Shown: piece by piece, positions 1 to 8,164 of the stretch
How positions within the stretch are numbered: position 1 is the stretch's first letter
How the letters are laid out: each line of letters starts with the position of its first letter
From: Clostridia bacterium
GTDB taxonomy: Bacteria; Bacillota; Clostridia; Christensenellales; Borkfalkiaceae
NCBI GenBank assembly: GCA_017626135.1
Contig: JAGAJI010000033.1
Span: 1 to 64,000 of the forward strand
Direction of reading: 5' to 3'
DNA length: 64,000 nucleotides
Made by a program: the position numbers and the translations under genes
Notes under the pieces: model-generated
Databases searched by the model: none
Told to the model about the DNA's origin: nothing
What the model saw: only the letters and a program-made list of their open reading frames with translations

Positions 1-20
1 AAAAATTTGTTAATTCTCAT
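1..20 (-). CDS. Start of a probable rluB-type pseudouridine synthase gene (cut by window edge)
   Basis: Only six complete codons are visible, reading MRINKF from an ATG at 20 on the minus strand, with an AAGGA-type ribosome binding site just upstream. MRINKF is a common opening of the S4 domain in RluB/RsuA pseudouridine synthases. In Bacillota, rluB often follows scpA-scpB and a DD-carboxypeptidase gene, as it would here. The identification rests on six residues plus gene order, so it is tentative. Confidence 0.45.
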
Positions 21-55
21 AGTGTTTCCTTTTTCTTTTGTCTTTCTTTTTACCT

Positions 56-1084
56 TTATAGTTTATACAAATTTCCCGAAAAAAGCAACCGTTTTGAGAG
101 ATAGATTGTAAATTGTCCGACAATTTCTTTATTTTTTGAAGAAATCGAACGCGTTCTCACTTCCAACTGCGCGTTTTCCCCGTCTGATAGCGGATAATAG
201 TAGTCCTCTTTCACGACGCCGCTGAGTTTCTTATCTCCGTTTTGAATCGGCAATACCGTTCCTGCTCTTAGTAAGCATTGCATTTGATAGGCATCGAAAG
301 CGTCGTCGAGCAAGCTCGCCGACCGTTCGTACGTCTGCGGACAGTTCAAAACAGTACAAATCAACGTCATTCCATTCCGTTTCGCCGCCGTGACGAGACA
401 TCTGCCCGCCTCTTTTGTATACCCCGTTTTCACGCCGATCCCCCCGTCGTAATGATAGAGCATTTTGTTCTTGTTTTTCCAGTTTTTCGGCGGGTAGTAT
501 TGCGTCGCGACAATCTCCCGAAAGGTAGGATTTTTCATAGCGTAACGGGTGATATAGCTCAAATCCCTTGCCGTCGTGTAATGATTTTCGGCAGGTAAGC
601 CATGCGGGTTGGAAAAACGGGTATGCAAAGCCCCTGCCATCTGTGCCGTCTCGTTCATCTTCGAGGAAAAATTTTCCAAGCACCCGCCAAACCGCAACGC
701 CAACGCCGTCGCGCAATCGTTCCCCGAGCGAAGCATCAATCCGTAAAGCAACTCTTCCACGGTGCAATTTTCTCCTGCTTTCAAATAGACGGAAGAACCT
801 TCCACACCTGCGGCATCGCTTGGAATTGTAACACTTTCCTGCAAATTCTCACATAACCGTAAAACGGTAGCTGCCGTAGCGATCTTCGTCGTACTCGCCA
901 TGGGCAATCGCAAATCTCCGCGCGATTCGTAAAGCACACGACCCGTGGTCAGCTCCATGACGCACTCCGCTTTTCCGTGCGTGTATTCTTCCGCGCTTGC
1001 CTTTTGCGTCCAGACGAACGGATAGGTGCACATATGCACACATAGGCATATAAGGGATAGGAAAATAAACGAATACTTCCGCAT
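56..1084 (-). CDS. Serine-type D-alanyl-D-alanine carboxypeptidase (DacB/DacF family, S11)
   Basis: This 342-residue low-molecular-weight penicillin-binding protein should trim the terminal D-alanine from peptidoglycan stem peptides outside the membrane. A hydrophobic N-terminal segment (about residues 5-25) looks like a signal peptide. All three active-site motifs are present: STTK at 64-67, SGN at 120-122 and KTG at 219-221. The C-terminal part after about residue 270 is weakly conserved and probably a short beta domain. It is the last complete gene of the M50 protease-scpA-scpB-DUF2953-gerW group and starts 3 bases after the gerW-type gene. Position next to a gerW-type gene suggests a sporulation (DacB-like) role, but a vegetative role is equally possible. 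A second paralogue lies at 5807-7030. Confidence 0.9.
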   Translation of the reverse strand: MRKYSFIFLSLICLCVHMCTYPFVWTQKASAEEYTHGKAECVMELTTGRVLYESRGDLRLPMASTTKIATAATVLRLCENLQESVTIPSDAAGVEGSSVYLKAGENCTVEELLYGLMLRSGNDCATALALRFGGCLENFSSKMNETAQMAGALHTRFSNPHGLPAENHYTTARDLSYITRYAMKNPTFREIVATQYYPPKNWKNKNKMLYHYDGGIGVKTGYTKEAGRCLVTAAKRNGMTLICTVLNCPQTYERSASLLDDAFDAYQMQCLLRAGTVLPIQNGDKKLSGVVKEDYYYPLSDGENAQLEVRTRSISSKNKEIVGQFTIYLSKRLLFSGNLYKL

Positions 1085-1087
1085 CGC

Positions 1088-1459
1088 TCAGTCTTTCGCC
1101 ATGATATCGTGTACGATTTCCCCTGCTCGTTCAATCAGATTGTCGATGGGTTCCTCCGTAATCTTCAAGATGCGGCAAGTCTTCCCGTCGTCGACGAGAA
1201 ATCCCAAAGGTTTCATGCTGACGACTGCACCGCTCCCACCTGCAAACGGGAAAGCGTCCGTCTCTTTGATTACCTTGACGTCTCCGTATTCTCCCCCTCC
1301 CGTCAGATTGCCCAAAGTTACTTTGGAAAAGGGAATGACCTGACATCCGCTCGCCGTGACGATCGGCTTTCCGATCACCGTATTGACGTCCGCCAGAGAA
1401 TCCAACTTCTCCAAAGACGCCCCAATCAAGTTGTTGATTTTTTGATTTTTGTCTGACAT
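1088..1459 (-). CDS. GerW/YtfJ family sporulation protein
   Basis: The predicted product has 123 residues and belongs to the GerW (YtfJ) family, whose Bacillus subtilis member is needed for efficient spore germination. The family core is visible: VNTVIGKPI near the N-terminus, then a glycine-rich VTLGNLTGGGEYG stretch, and a later GGSGAVVSMKPLGFLV segment. I chose the ATG at 1459, which opens the sequence MSDKNQ, because an AAAGGAG site lies about 13 bases upstream; a longer frame to 1573 has no family similarity. The gene overlaps the end of the DUF2953-type gene by 34 bases and is followed directly by the carboxypeptidase gene. The exact function is not established biochemically. Confidence 0.85.
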   Translation of the reverse strand: MSDKNQKINNLIGASLEKLDSLADVNTVIGKPIVTASGCQVIPFSKVTLGNLTGGGEYGDVKVIKETDAFPFAGGSGAVVSMKPLGFLVDDGKTCRILKITEEPIDNLIERAGEIVHDIMAKD

Positions 1460-1980
1460 AGTACCTGAATTTTCTCCTTTACCGATTTGAAAAGGTTCCG
1501 CAACAGAATAAAAAGGTTGAAACGAATGACGAAATTCAAGGAAATCCGCAAAACGTCCCCTTCGCGCAACCATAGATTGTTGCTCAATTTTTCTTTCTTT
1601 CCCCCTTGCGATAGGAAATAAATGCGGAAAATCGCTTGCGCCAACGATACGTATAATAGATACTCCGCACCCGTTTCCGCCGTAATATCCAAGGATTTTA
1701 GACGAAAAGTACGCATGATGGAAATGCGTTTGCGCTCGTTCTCCATATCGGAATACGGCAACAAAATCGCCTTTCGCGGCGATACGTGAATGGCAAGTCC
1801 GCCTCGATAGGTCGCCATATAGCCTCCAACGATCCGCAGAAATTTGTAGACTTTGACGGCAAAGGCAAGTTTTCGACCGTTCATATCGTATAGCGCATCC
1901 ATTTCCAGATAGATGGGAAAGAATAGCAACAGGAGCACGCCGAGAACGCTGCCCCCTATCACGAAAAACGACCTGTCCAT
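1426..1980 (-). CDS. DUF2953-type membrane-associated protein
   Basis: The product is up to 184 residues with one clear membrane helix at the N-terminus (about residues 5-23), followed by a mixed, basic soluble domain. The layout and place between scpB and a gerW-type gene match the DUF2953 family common in spore-forming Clostridia; no biochemical function is known. The ATG at 1980 has no ribosome binding site and sits inside the 3' arm of a strong hairpin. A GTG seven codons in would give MIGGSVLG and may be the real start. The 3' end overlaps the gerW-type gene, so the two are translationally linked. Confidence is good that the gene is real and moderate for the family name. Confidence 0.7.
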   Translation of the reverse strand: MDRSFFVIGGSVLGVLLLLFFPIYLEMDALYDMNGRKLAFAVKVYKFLRIVGGYMATYRGGLAIHVSPRKAILLPYSDMENERKRISIMRTFRLKSLDITAETGAEYLLYVSLAQAIFRIYFLSQGGKKEKLSNNLWLREGDVLRISLNFVIRFNLFILLRNLFKSVKEKIQVLCQTKIKKSTT

Positions 1981-2001
1981 ATCATCAATATGGGCAGGTC
2001 G
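1964..2001 (-). terminator. Intrinsic terminator/attenuator covering the start of the DUF2953-type gene
   Basis: On the minus strand a 14-bp stem (1988-2001 with 1969-1982, one mismatch, 5-base loop) is followed by five T residues at 1968-1964. It lies 31 bases after the scpB stop. The downstream ATG and first three codons form the second arm of the stem, so the same sequence is both terminator-like and coding if the ATG start is used. Confidence 0.7.
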
Positions 2002-2032
2002 CTATAAACTATGTACTTTTTTGAATGAATGG

Positions 2033-2749
2033 TTATTGAATTTTGATAATTCCGTCTTCGATATCCTTCAAGAAATCGGGCAGTTCAAATCCGTCCATGG
2101 ATTTAGGCGCTTTGCGCTCGGCATCGGCTGCCGCCGTTTCGGCTTCCGGCAATAAATCGGGATCTTCGTCGGGATTATATACGTCCTTCTCGTAAAGATA
2201 TGTACTGCCGTCTTCCTGCACGGCGCTCAACGAGGAAATTTTCGCCATGAGCTCGTCGTAATCGGGAAGTTCTTTCAAGGAATGCAACTTAAAGCGTTTG
2301 AGGAAGTTGTCCGTCGTCGCATAAAGCGTAGGACGACCGGGCGAATCCTTTCTTCCGCAAGGCTCGATCATTTCCAGACTTAAAAGGGTCGTGATCGCGT
2401 AGTCGCTGTTCGTGCCGCGAATCGTTTCCAACTCCGTACGGGTGATGGGTTGTTTGTAAGCGATAATTGCCGCACATTCCAAAATCGTTCTCGTGAATTC
2501 CTTTTCGCGAATGGGCGTAAGCACCAAGGAAATGGTATCTTTATAGTCGGGGTTGGTCGCAAACTGCAATTTGTGATTAAAATTGAGCAAACGGATCCCG
2601 CAATCCTCCGAATATTTCTTCTCGAGCTGTCGAATCGCCGTATCTACGTCGCGTTTGGATACGCCCAGCTTTTCACGCAATAAGTCTACGGGAACCGCAT
2701 CTCCGGACGCAAACAAAATCCCCTCAATTATATTCGTCAATTTCTCCAA
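2033..2749 (-). CDS. scpB: Segregation and condensation protein B
   Basis: ScpB is the winged-helix partner of ScpA and Smc in the bacterial condensin that compacts and segregates the chromosome. The 238-residue product shows the family pattern: MEKLTNIIEGILFASGD at the N-terminus, the conserved segment with AAIIAYKQPITRTELETIRG near residues 93-112, and GRPTLYATTDNFL near 140-152. An acidic tail of about 60 residues follows the second winged helix. The start is a TTG at 2749, which has an AGGAGG site 9 bases upstream. It overlaps scpA by 26 bases, indicating coupled translation. A hairpin terminator follows the stop. Confidence 0.95.
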   Translation of the reverse strand: MEKLTNIIEGILFASGDAVPVDLLREKLGVSKRDVDTAIRQLEKKYSEDCGIRLLNFNHKLQFATNPDYKDTISLVLTPIREKEFTRTILECAAIIAYKQPITRTELETIRGTNSDYAITTLLSLEMIEPCGRKDSPGRPTLYATTDNFLKRFKLHSLKELPDYDELMAKISSLSAVQEDGSTYLYEKDVYNPDEDPDLLPEAETAAADAERKAPKSMDGFELPDFLKDIEDGIIKIQ

Positions 2750-3539
2750 TTTCTTCGTCCTCCTTCTTGTCGGGATTTCTCTTAATCGTAATCGTCGAGA
2801 ACAGATCTTCCTGTTCTACGAAGATAAATTGATGTTTCAAAAGCTCCAAGAGTGCCTGAAAAGTCGTTACCACCTCGGGAACGCTCGCATTTTCGTCGAA
2901 TAAAGACTCGAATTGCATGGAATCCTGCAGGGCGATCCTCTCCCGAATGTATTTGATTTTATCCCGTACGGTATATACGTCGCGGGGAATTTCACGGGGA
3001 GGCGGCGCTTCGCGACGCTGTGTTTCCAGACGTACCATCATCTTGGTGAACGCCTTCATCAGTCCGTCCAACGTCATATCCCCATACTGTACTTGCGTTG
3101 CGGAAAACTCCTTGTCGGGTTCTTTGAATATGTACCCCACCGTTTCACGCTCCCGCAATTTCTTGGTGGTCTGATATTCTTCCAGCGCCTCGATCAATTC
3201 GCGTTCGGGATTGTAGGTGCCGTCGGTGAAGTCGTCGTTATCTTCCCACCCGTACTCTTCGTCGGGCGGCGGCAACAGACGTCTGGCTTTGATATCAATG
3301 ATCGTCGCCGCGATGGACAGATATTCGCTCGCCTTATCGAGGTCAATAAACGGAAGTCCCTTCATATACGCCAGGAACTGTTCGGTTACCTGGGACACGA
3401 ATACGTTTTTAATCTCGATTTTCTCTTGGTTGATCAAATACAGCAACAGATCGAGCGGGCCTTCGAAATTGTCGAGCACCGTCGTGTAATCTACTTCCGT
3501 TTCAAAATTTTTAACAGAATCTACCGTTAATTTTTCCAT
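2724..3539 (-). CDS. scpA: Segregation and condensation protein A
   Basis: ScpA is the kleisin subunit that bridges the Smc heads and binds ScpB. The 271-residue product has the diagnostic N-terminal segment NFEGPLDLLLYLI (about 23-35) that contacts the Smc coiled coil, a helical region with the DLDKASEYLSIAATI pattern, and a C-terminal winged helix ending in an acidic tail. The ATG at 3539 was preferred over the longer frame to 3617 because it has a GGGAG site and starts at the family's normal N-terminus. Only 10 bases separate it from the M50 protease gene, and scpB overlaps its end. Smc is not in this window. Confidence 0.95.
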   Translation of the reverse strand: MEKLTVDSVKNFETEVDYTTVLDNFEGPLDLLLYLINQEKIEIKNVFVSQVTEQFLAYMKGLPFIDLDKASEYLSIAATIIDIKARRLLPPPDEEYGWEDNDDFTDGTYNPERELIEALEEYQTTKKLRERETVGYIFKEPDKEFSATQVQYGDMTLDGLMKAFTKMMVRLETQRREAPPPREIPRDVYTVRDKIKYIRERIALQDSMQFESLFDENASVPEVVTTFQALLELLKHQFIFVEQEDLFSTITIKRNPDKKEDEEIGEIDEYN

Positions 3540-3549
3540 GAAAACTCCC

Positions 3550-4236
3550 TTATACAAATAAACTGAAAATCCAGTTCCAAAGCAACGTGATCGGCTTTCC
3601 GAAAAAGTCCGTCGCAAACGTCAACGCGTAGCCGAGAATATCGATATATCCTAAGAAAGATATACGACTTGCAAATATATGCACAAAAATCAAGCCCATC
3701 AAAATATAATATCCGTAATCGCGCAGGAAACGATAAATCTTCCCTCTCGTCGTATTCACGGCGTCCACGATGCGGAATCCGTCAAGCGGATAAAAAGGCA
3801 AAAGATTGAATACGCAAAAGCTCAACGAACAAGCGAATAAGCTCCAGAACAAATACGTCAAAAATATTTCCAGGTACGTGCCGGACACAAGGGGGCAAAC
3901 GTATATGGCGATGACCAAATAGAGCGGATACAGGACGAACGCCATCACGTAGTTCATCAATACCCCTGCCGCCGAAGTCCATAAACACCCTTTTCGAAAA
4001 TTGTCGAAATTGTTAGGATTGACGGGAACGGGTTTTGCCCAACCGAATCCTGCCAAGGCAAACATCAGAATTCCCAAGGGATCGAAATGTTTGAGTGGAT
4101 TCAAAGTCAACCTGCCTGCATATTTGGCGGTAGAATCCCCGCATTTATACGCCGCAAACGCGTGCGCAAACTCGTGAAAGGTCAAAACGACTGCCGCCGC
4201 AATAAATTGTGCTAAAATAGCGATAAAATAGTCCAT
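3550..4236 (-). CDS. Site-2 protease family (M50) membrane metalloprotease, YwhC-like
   Basis: The product is a 228-residue polytopic membrane protein of the M50 family, which cleaves substrates inside the membrane. The zinc-binding HEFAH motif is at residues 21-25 and the third-ligand motif NLLPFYPLDG is at 144-153. No PDZ domain is present, which places it with the short YwhC/YydH-like group rather than with RseP/SpoIVFB. The substrate is unknown. It is the first gene of the operon running through scpA-scpB, with a good sigma-A promoter directly upstream. The same neighbour pair (M50 protease-scpA) is common in Clostridia. Confidence 0.88.
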   Translation of the reverse strand: MDYFIAILAQFIAAAVVLTFHEFAHAFAAYKCGDSTAKYAGRLTLNPLKHFDPLGILMFALAGFGWAKPVPVNPNNFDNFRKGCLWTSAAGVLMNYVMAFVLYPLYLVIAIYVCPLVSGTYLEIFLTYLFWSLFACSLSFCVFNLLPFYPLDGFRIVDAVNTTRGKIYRFLRDYGYYILMGLIFVHIFASRISFLGYIDILGYALTFATDFFGKPITLLWNWIFSLFV

Positions 4237-4245
4237 ACTATATAA

Positions 4246-4274
4246 ATTATAGCATATTCTTGCAAAAATTGCAA
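4246..4274 (-). promoter_or_regulatory. Sigma-A promoter of the M50 protease-scpAB operon
   Basis: On the minus strand TTGCAA (4274-4269) and TATAAT (4251-4246) are 17 bases apart, with TG one base before the -10 box (extended -10). The -10 box lies 9 bases upstream of the start codon, so the leader is very short. Confidence 0.7.
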
Positions 4275-4344
4275 GTGCGCAAGGTGTTGATTTTATGAAA
4301 AATACTTAATTCCTTACCCTTTTTTGACGAAAAGTTTTTCCGTC

Positions 4345-5673
4345 TTATTTTTTCAACCGTTCGGGAATGACGTCGTTCCGATTCAGGTCCTCATAGCTCT
4401 GCGGACGAACGATATATTCCGCCTTCCCCTCGTGTACCAACACGCAGGGCGGGATCATATTGCGGTTGTAGTTCATCGCCATGGAATAGTTGTACGCACC
4501 CGTGGAAAGGATCGCAAGAATATCGCCGCTCTGCGCCTTGGGCAGGGAGACGTTGACTGCGATCATATCGCCGCTTTCACAGCATTTCCCTGCGATCGAT
4601 ACGAGTTCCGTGCACGCTTCCGTCGCCCTGTTCGCAAGAATCGGCGTGTATTTGGACTCGTACAAAGCGTAACGGGGATTGTCGAACATACCGCCGTCGA
4701 TCGCCACGTACTTTTTGACCCCGGGGATTTCCTTGATTGCACCGACGGTATACAGAGTAACCCCGGCTTCCCCGACGATCGAACGACCGGGTTCGATCAG
4801 AAGGAAGGGCTCCTGCATATCGTGCTCCTGCGCCTTTCTTTGCACTTCTCCGATGAGCGCTTCCAAATATTCCGCATACCCTTCGGGAGGGATCTTTCTG
4901 TCCTCGTCCGTGTACCAAATCCCGAATCCACCGCCGAGGTTGAGCGTCTCCATCGTGAAACGGAGCTTTTCTTTCATTTCCGCGGCAAAATCCATGACTT
5001 TGGTCACGGCGATGACGAAGGACTCCTTTTCAAAGATTTGCGAGCCGATGTGGCAATGATACCCCGCGAGTTTGACGTTCTTCTTCGTCAACGCGTACGC
5101 CGTGATTTTTTCCGCCGTACCGTTTGCGATGGAGAAACCGAACTTGCTGTCCGTCGTCGCCGTCTGTACAAAGGCGTGCGTGTGTGCTTCTACGCCGGGA
5201 TTGATGCGGAGTAAAATCGTCTGTACCATCCCACGTTTTGCCGCTTCGGCGTCGATTTTGTCGATTTCGGAATAGGAGTCGGCGACGATGCAACCGATTT
5301 TCGCATCCAGAGCCTCTCCGATTTCATAGTCGAGTTTGTTATTTCCGTGCATATAGATTTTTTCGGCAGGGAACCCTGCTTGCAAAGCGGTATACAATTC
5401 ACCGCCCGAAACGACGTCAACGCCGATGTTTTCCTGATCGGCGATGCGGTAGATCGCCTGGCAGGAGAAGGCTTTGGACGCGTAGAGCACGAGTCCGTTT
5501 CCGTCGTATTTCTTCAAAATTGTATCGCGGTATACGCCCATCATGCGACGAATATACGCCTCGTCGAATACGTAAAGCGGCGTGCCGAATTGCTTTGCCA
5601 ACGAGACCGCGTCTGCGCCGCCGATTTCCAGATGTCCGTCTTGATTGATTTTCAAAGTGTTTCTCTCATTCAT
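4345..5673 (-). CDS. lysA: Diaminopimelate decarboxylase
   Basis: LysA decarboxylates meso-diaminopimelate to L-lysine, the last step of lysine synthesis. The 442-residue product has the fold type III PLP enzyme pattern: YASKAFS with the PLP lysine at residue 67, CHIGSQI, the glycine-rich GGGFGI, EPGRSIVGEAG, and the C-terminal catalytic CESGD motif. Length is normal for the family. It stands alone with its own promoter, facing the end of dacF upstream. With the meso-diaminopimelate-type MurE at 58121-59587, it implies that the cell makes diaminopimelate for both lysine and wall. Confidence 0.95.
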   Translation of the reverse strand: MNERNTLKINQDGHLEIGGADAVSLAKQFGTPLYVFDEAYIRRMMGVYRDTILKKYDGNGLVLYASKAFSCQAIYRIADQENIGVDVVSGGELYTALQAGFPAEKIYMHGNNKLDYEIGEALDAKIGCIVADSYSEIDKIDAEAAKRGMVQTILLRINPGVEAHTHAFVQTATTDSKFGFSIANGTAEKITAYALTKKNVKLAGYHCHIGSQIFEKESFVIAVTKVMDFAAEMKEKLRFTMETLNLGGGFGIWYTDEDRKIPPEGYAEYLEALIGEVQRKAQEHDMQEPFLLIEPGRSIVGEAGVTLYTVGAIKEIPGVKKYVAIDGGMFDNPRYALYESKYTPILANRATEACTELVSIAGKCCESGDMIAVNVSLPKAQSGDILAILSTGAYNYSMAMNYNRNMIPPCVLVHEGKAEYIVRPQSYEDLNRNDVIPERLKK

Positions 5674-5704
5674 TCGTGAAATACCTCTAAAATACTATAA
5701 AAAT

Positions 5705-5733
5705 ATTTTAGCAGATTTTATCGAAAAATGCAA
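5705..5733 (-). promoter_or_regulatory. Putative sigma-A promoter of lysA
   Basis: TTGCAT (5733-5728) and TAAAAT (5710-5705) are spaced by 17 bases on the minus strand, about 30 bases before the lysA start codon. I see no lysine riboswitch in the short leader. Confidence 0.6.
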
Positions 5734-5762
5734 CGAATGCAACCCCTTTTTTCAAGGAAAAA

Positions 5763-5796
5763 TCCGCCTTTGCGAAAAAAACTTCGCAAAGGCGGA
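5763..5796 (-). terminator. Hairpin terminator after dacF
   Basis: A perfect 14-bp stem (5763-5776 with 5783-5796) with a 6-base loop lies 10 bases past the dacF stop. On the minus strand it is followed by a short T-rich stretch. Confidence 0.8.
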
Positions 5797-5806
5797 ATCC
5801 GTTTTA

Positions 5807-7030
5807 TCAACCGTTCCAGTTTCGTGCAATTTCCTGCAAGCGGTCAAAGATATTCGCTTTCCGTACGCTTTCCATGGCGAGCAGATCCACTCGGTCTACT
5901 TCCACGCCCTCTCGGAACAAAATCATTTCTCCCACCCGTTCCCCCTTCTCGATGGGCGCGGCGGTTCTGTCAAAATGCGCTTCCACCTGATACTTGCTCG
6001 TTTCCCCTCGCTTTTGCAGGGAATACATCGAGCGCGACGGGCAAACGTTCACCGTTTTTTCCTTACCGCCCGACACGGGAAGGGGCTGCTCAATCGCCGT
6101 ATTCTCTTCCACGACGAGGGCGTTCGTGTAATTCGCAAACGCATAATCAAACATCGTCCTGACGTCGTCGAAGCGGTTGGAGCTCGTCTCCTCCCCGATT
6201 ACGACGGAAATAATACGCAAATCGTTGCGTTTTGCCGTTGCCGCCAGACAAAATCCCGCCTCGTTGGTAAAGCCCGTCTTCCCGCCGTCGCATCCGTCGT
6301 AAAACCGTACGAGTTTGTTGGTGTTGGAAATCTCCGTATATCTCCCCTTGGGATGTTCGAATTTATCCATCCAGACCTTCCCGAACTCATAATATTTCTC
6401 GTGTTCAAGCAAACTCCTAAGCATGATTGCAACGTCCTTCGCACAGGAATATTGCGGTTCTTTCGGAAGCCCCGTACAATTCGCGAACAACGTATCTTCC
6501 GCGCCGATCTCCTGCGCCTTGTCGTTCATCTTATCGACGAAAAGAGCCTCGCTTCCTGCGATCCGTTCCGCCATCGCCACGCAACTGTCGTTTGCCGAGC
6601 AGACGACGATGCTCTTGATGAGGTTATAGACGGAATATTTCGCATTCGCTTCCAAAAACACCTGCGAACCTCCCATCGACGCAGCGCGCTCACTCACGCA
6701 AATTTCCTCGTGGATATCCAAAGTTCCTTCCTCGATTGCGTCGAACGAAAGCAACAGCGTCATGATCTTACACATACTCGCGATGGGCAAACGCTCTTTC
6801 TCGTTGTAGGCATACATCGGCGTTTTCGTCGAAAAATCCATCATATACGCCGATTTTCCGCGCGTATGCAACGCATCTTTGGCTACCGCGTCCACGGAAA
6901 TGCAAGCGTCCTCCTCACAGGCAATTTCATAGGCATAGCTCGCCGCCTTATCCTCGACGTTTGTAACCACGTTTGTGCCGAGACTGCATAAGATCGCCGC
7001 GCCTATCATCCATTTCCCTAACTTTTTCAT
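5807..7030 (-). CDS. dacF: D-alanyl-D-alanine carboxypeptidase, DacF-like
   Basis: This is the second S11-family DD-carboxypeptidase of the window (407 residues), predicted to trim peptidoglycan stem peptides. It has an N-terminal signal peptide, SMCK at residues 85-88, SAN at 135-137, and KTG at 241-243. Its C-terminal region carries the beta domain and a final amphipathic stretch that could anchor it in the membrane. The name dacF is chosen because it follows spoIVB and its upstream region fits a forespore-type promoter; DacF of Bacillus subtilis is forespore-made. Substituting cysteine in the SxxK motif (SMCK) is acceptable, since the two middle positions vary. Confidence 0.88.
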   Translation of the reverse strand: MKKLGKWMIGAAILCSLGTNVVTNVEDKAASYAYEIACEEDACISVDAVAKDALHTRGKSAYMMDFSTKTPMYAYNEKERLPIASMCKIMTLLLSFDAIEEGTLDIHEEICVSERAASMGGSQVFLEANAKYSVYNLIKSIVVCSANDSCVAMAERIAGSEALFVDKMNDKAQEIGAEDTLFANCTGLPKEPQYSCAKDVAIMLRSLLEHEKYYEFGKVWMDKFEHPKGRYTEISNTNKLVRFYDGCDGGKTGFTNEAGFCLAATAKRNDLRIISVVIGEETSSNRFDDVRTMFDYAFANYTNALVVEENTAIEQPLPVSGGKEKTVNVCPSRSMYSLQKRGETSKYQVEAHFDRTAAPIEKGERVGEMILFREGVEVDRVDLLAMESVRKANIFDRLQEIARNWNG

Positions 7031-7047
7031 GTCTCCCCCCCACGTCT

Positions 7048-7082
7048 GCTATGTCAGACATAATAATTATGTGTGAAATAGC
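7048..7082. repeat. 35-bp imperfect palindromic element (paired 13-bp palindromes)
   Basis: The sequence holds TATGTCAGACATA (7050-7062), a 5-base spacer, then TATGTGTGAAATA (7068-7080). The outer bases GCTAT and ATAGC are also complementary, so the whole 35 bases can fold back on itself. The same paired unit occurs twice inside the flavoprotein gene at 27691-27763. Here it fills most of the gap between spoIVB and dacF. Confidence 0.75.
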
Positions 7083-7094
7083 ACTCTTTATTCA
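7065..7094 (-). promoter_or_regulatory. Possible sigma-G/sigma-F-type promoter of dacF
   Basis: On the minus strand TGAATA (7094-7089) and CATAATT (7071-7065) are 17 bases apart, close to the sigma-G consensus TGAATA / CATACTA. The -35 box overlaps the spoIVB stop codon and the -10 box lies in the palindromic repeat. This is a consensus match only. Confidence 0.4.
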
Positions 7095-8092
7095 CGGATC
7101 ATTCTTTCGATATCGATTCCATACCCCCGCGTGGGATCGTTGATAAATACGTGCGTGACCGCCCCCACCAACTTATCTTCCTGTAAAATCGGACTTCCGC
7201 TCATTCCTTGTACGATTCCGCCCGTTTCGGCAATCAATTCCTCGTCGACGATTTTAATCACGTAATTTTTATTTTCTTTATTGAGGCGATCCACTTTTAC
7301 GATTTCAATTTCGTACCGTTTGGGTTCCACGCCGTTGACGGTCGAGTAGATATAGGCACTCCCCGGTTTCGCATCGTCGGAATCGACGACGGCAATCGTC
7401 AAACCCTTCAAAGAAAATTCCTTGGAGACTTTCCCAAAGATGCCGCAATCGCAGAGTTTATCGGCATTTCCGAGCGGTTTATCGTTCAAAAACAGACCGC
7501 GAAGCTCACCTGCTTTGCCGCGTACGCCTTTGCTGACGCCTATGATATTGCAGGAGAATACCACGCCGTTGGAAATCTCCATGGCTTGGTTGTTTTCCCC
7601 GACGACGGAATGTCCCAACGAACCGAACCGCCCCTTTTTATCTACGTAGGTGACGGTACCGATCCCCGACACGCTTTCCCGTACCAGCACCCCGATTTTA
7701 TAGCGGTTGGTCAGCTTTTCCTTCACCGCTTGCAGGCGGAAACGCAGGATTTCCCCCTTTCTGACGACTTCGTACTCCATCGTCTTTCCCTTGCTTTTCT
7801 CGACGATTTCGTTGAGTTGCGCAATCGTTTCCACGGGAATTCCCCCTGCTTTCCGAATCATATCTCCCACGCGAAGCCCCGCTTCCTGCGCCGGAGCGCA
7901 AACGCCGCCCTCCGTCGTAATTTCGCTAAGCCCGATCACCTGCGCGCCGCCCGTTTTCAAAGTAAACCCCGCCGACATGCCGCCTACGTACACCGTAGAT
8001 TCTTCGGCAACCGCCCTGACGGAGCCAACGCTTCCGAACGCAAACGTTATGGATAACGCGGCGCCGATAAAAAAAATACTCGATTTGCGCAT
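7088..8092 (-). CDS. spoIVB: SpoIVB signalling serine protease (S55)
   Basis: SpoIVB is secreted from the forespore into the intermembrane space, where it triggers pro-sigma-K processing. The 334-residue product has an N-terminal signal-anchor helix, a PDZ domain (about residues 65-135, with GLRVGDMI), and the S55 peptidase domain. That domain contains RFGSLGHSV and the catalytic GMSGSPI at about 296-302. The ATG at 8092 was chosen because GGAGG lies 5 bases upstream. The gene lies between recN and dacF, a classic Bacillota arrangement. SpoIVFA/SpoIVFB, its usual targets, are not in the window. Confidence 0.95.
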   Translation of the reverse strand: MRKSSIFFIGAALSITFAFGSVGSVRAVAEESTVYVGGMSAGFTLKTGGAQVIGLSEITTEGGVCAPAQEAGLRVGDMIRKAGGIPVETIAQLNEIVEKSKGKTMEYEVVRKGEILRFRLQAVKEKLTNRYKIGVLVRESVSGIGTVTYVDKKGRFGSLGHSVVGENNQAMEISNGVVFSCNIIGVSKGVRGKAGELRGLFLNDKPLGNADKLCDCGIFGKVSKEFSLKGLTIAVVDSDDAKPGSAYIYSTVNGVEPKRYEIEIVKVDRLNKENKNYVIKIVDEELIAETGGIVQGMSGSPILQEDKLVGAVTHVFINDPTRGYGIDIERMIRE

Positions 8093-8111
8093 ATTCCCTC
8101 CATACTGAAAA

Positions 8112-8142
8112 TAATTTGCGCAAAGCGAGTATTTCTTATTCA
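8112..8142 (-). promoter_or_regulatory. Possible sigma-G-type promoter of spoIVB
   Basis: TGAATA (8142-8137) and CAAATTA (8118-8112) are 18 bases apart on the minus strand, with the -10 box about 20 bases before the start codon. spoIVB is known to be forespore-transcribed in Bacillus subtilis. The match to the -10 consensus is 5 of 7. Confidence 0.4.
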
Positions 8143-8164
8143 CTATTATAAAATATTAGAAAAA

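Noticed and set aside
4321-4357. Hairpin GACGAAAAG...CCGTC near the lysA stop as a terminator of lysA
   Set aside because: Its T-run lies on the plus-strand side and A residues follow it on the minus strand, the wrong polarity for lysA.
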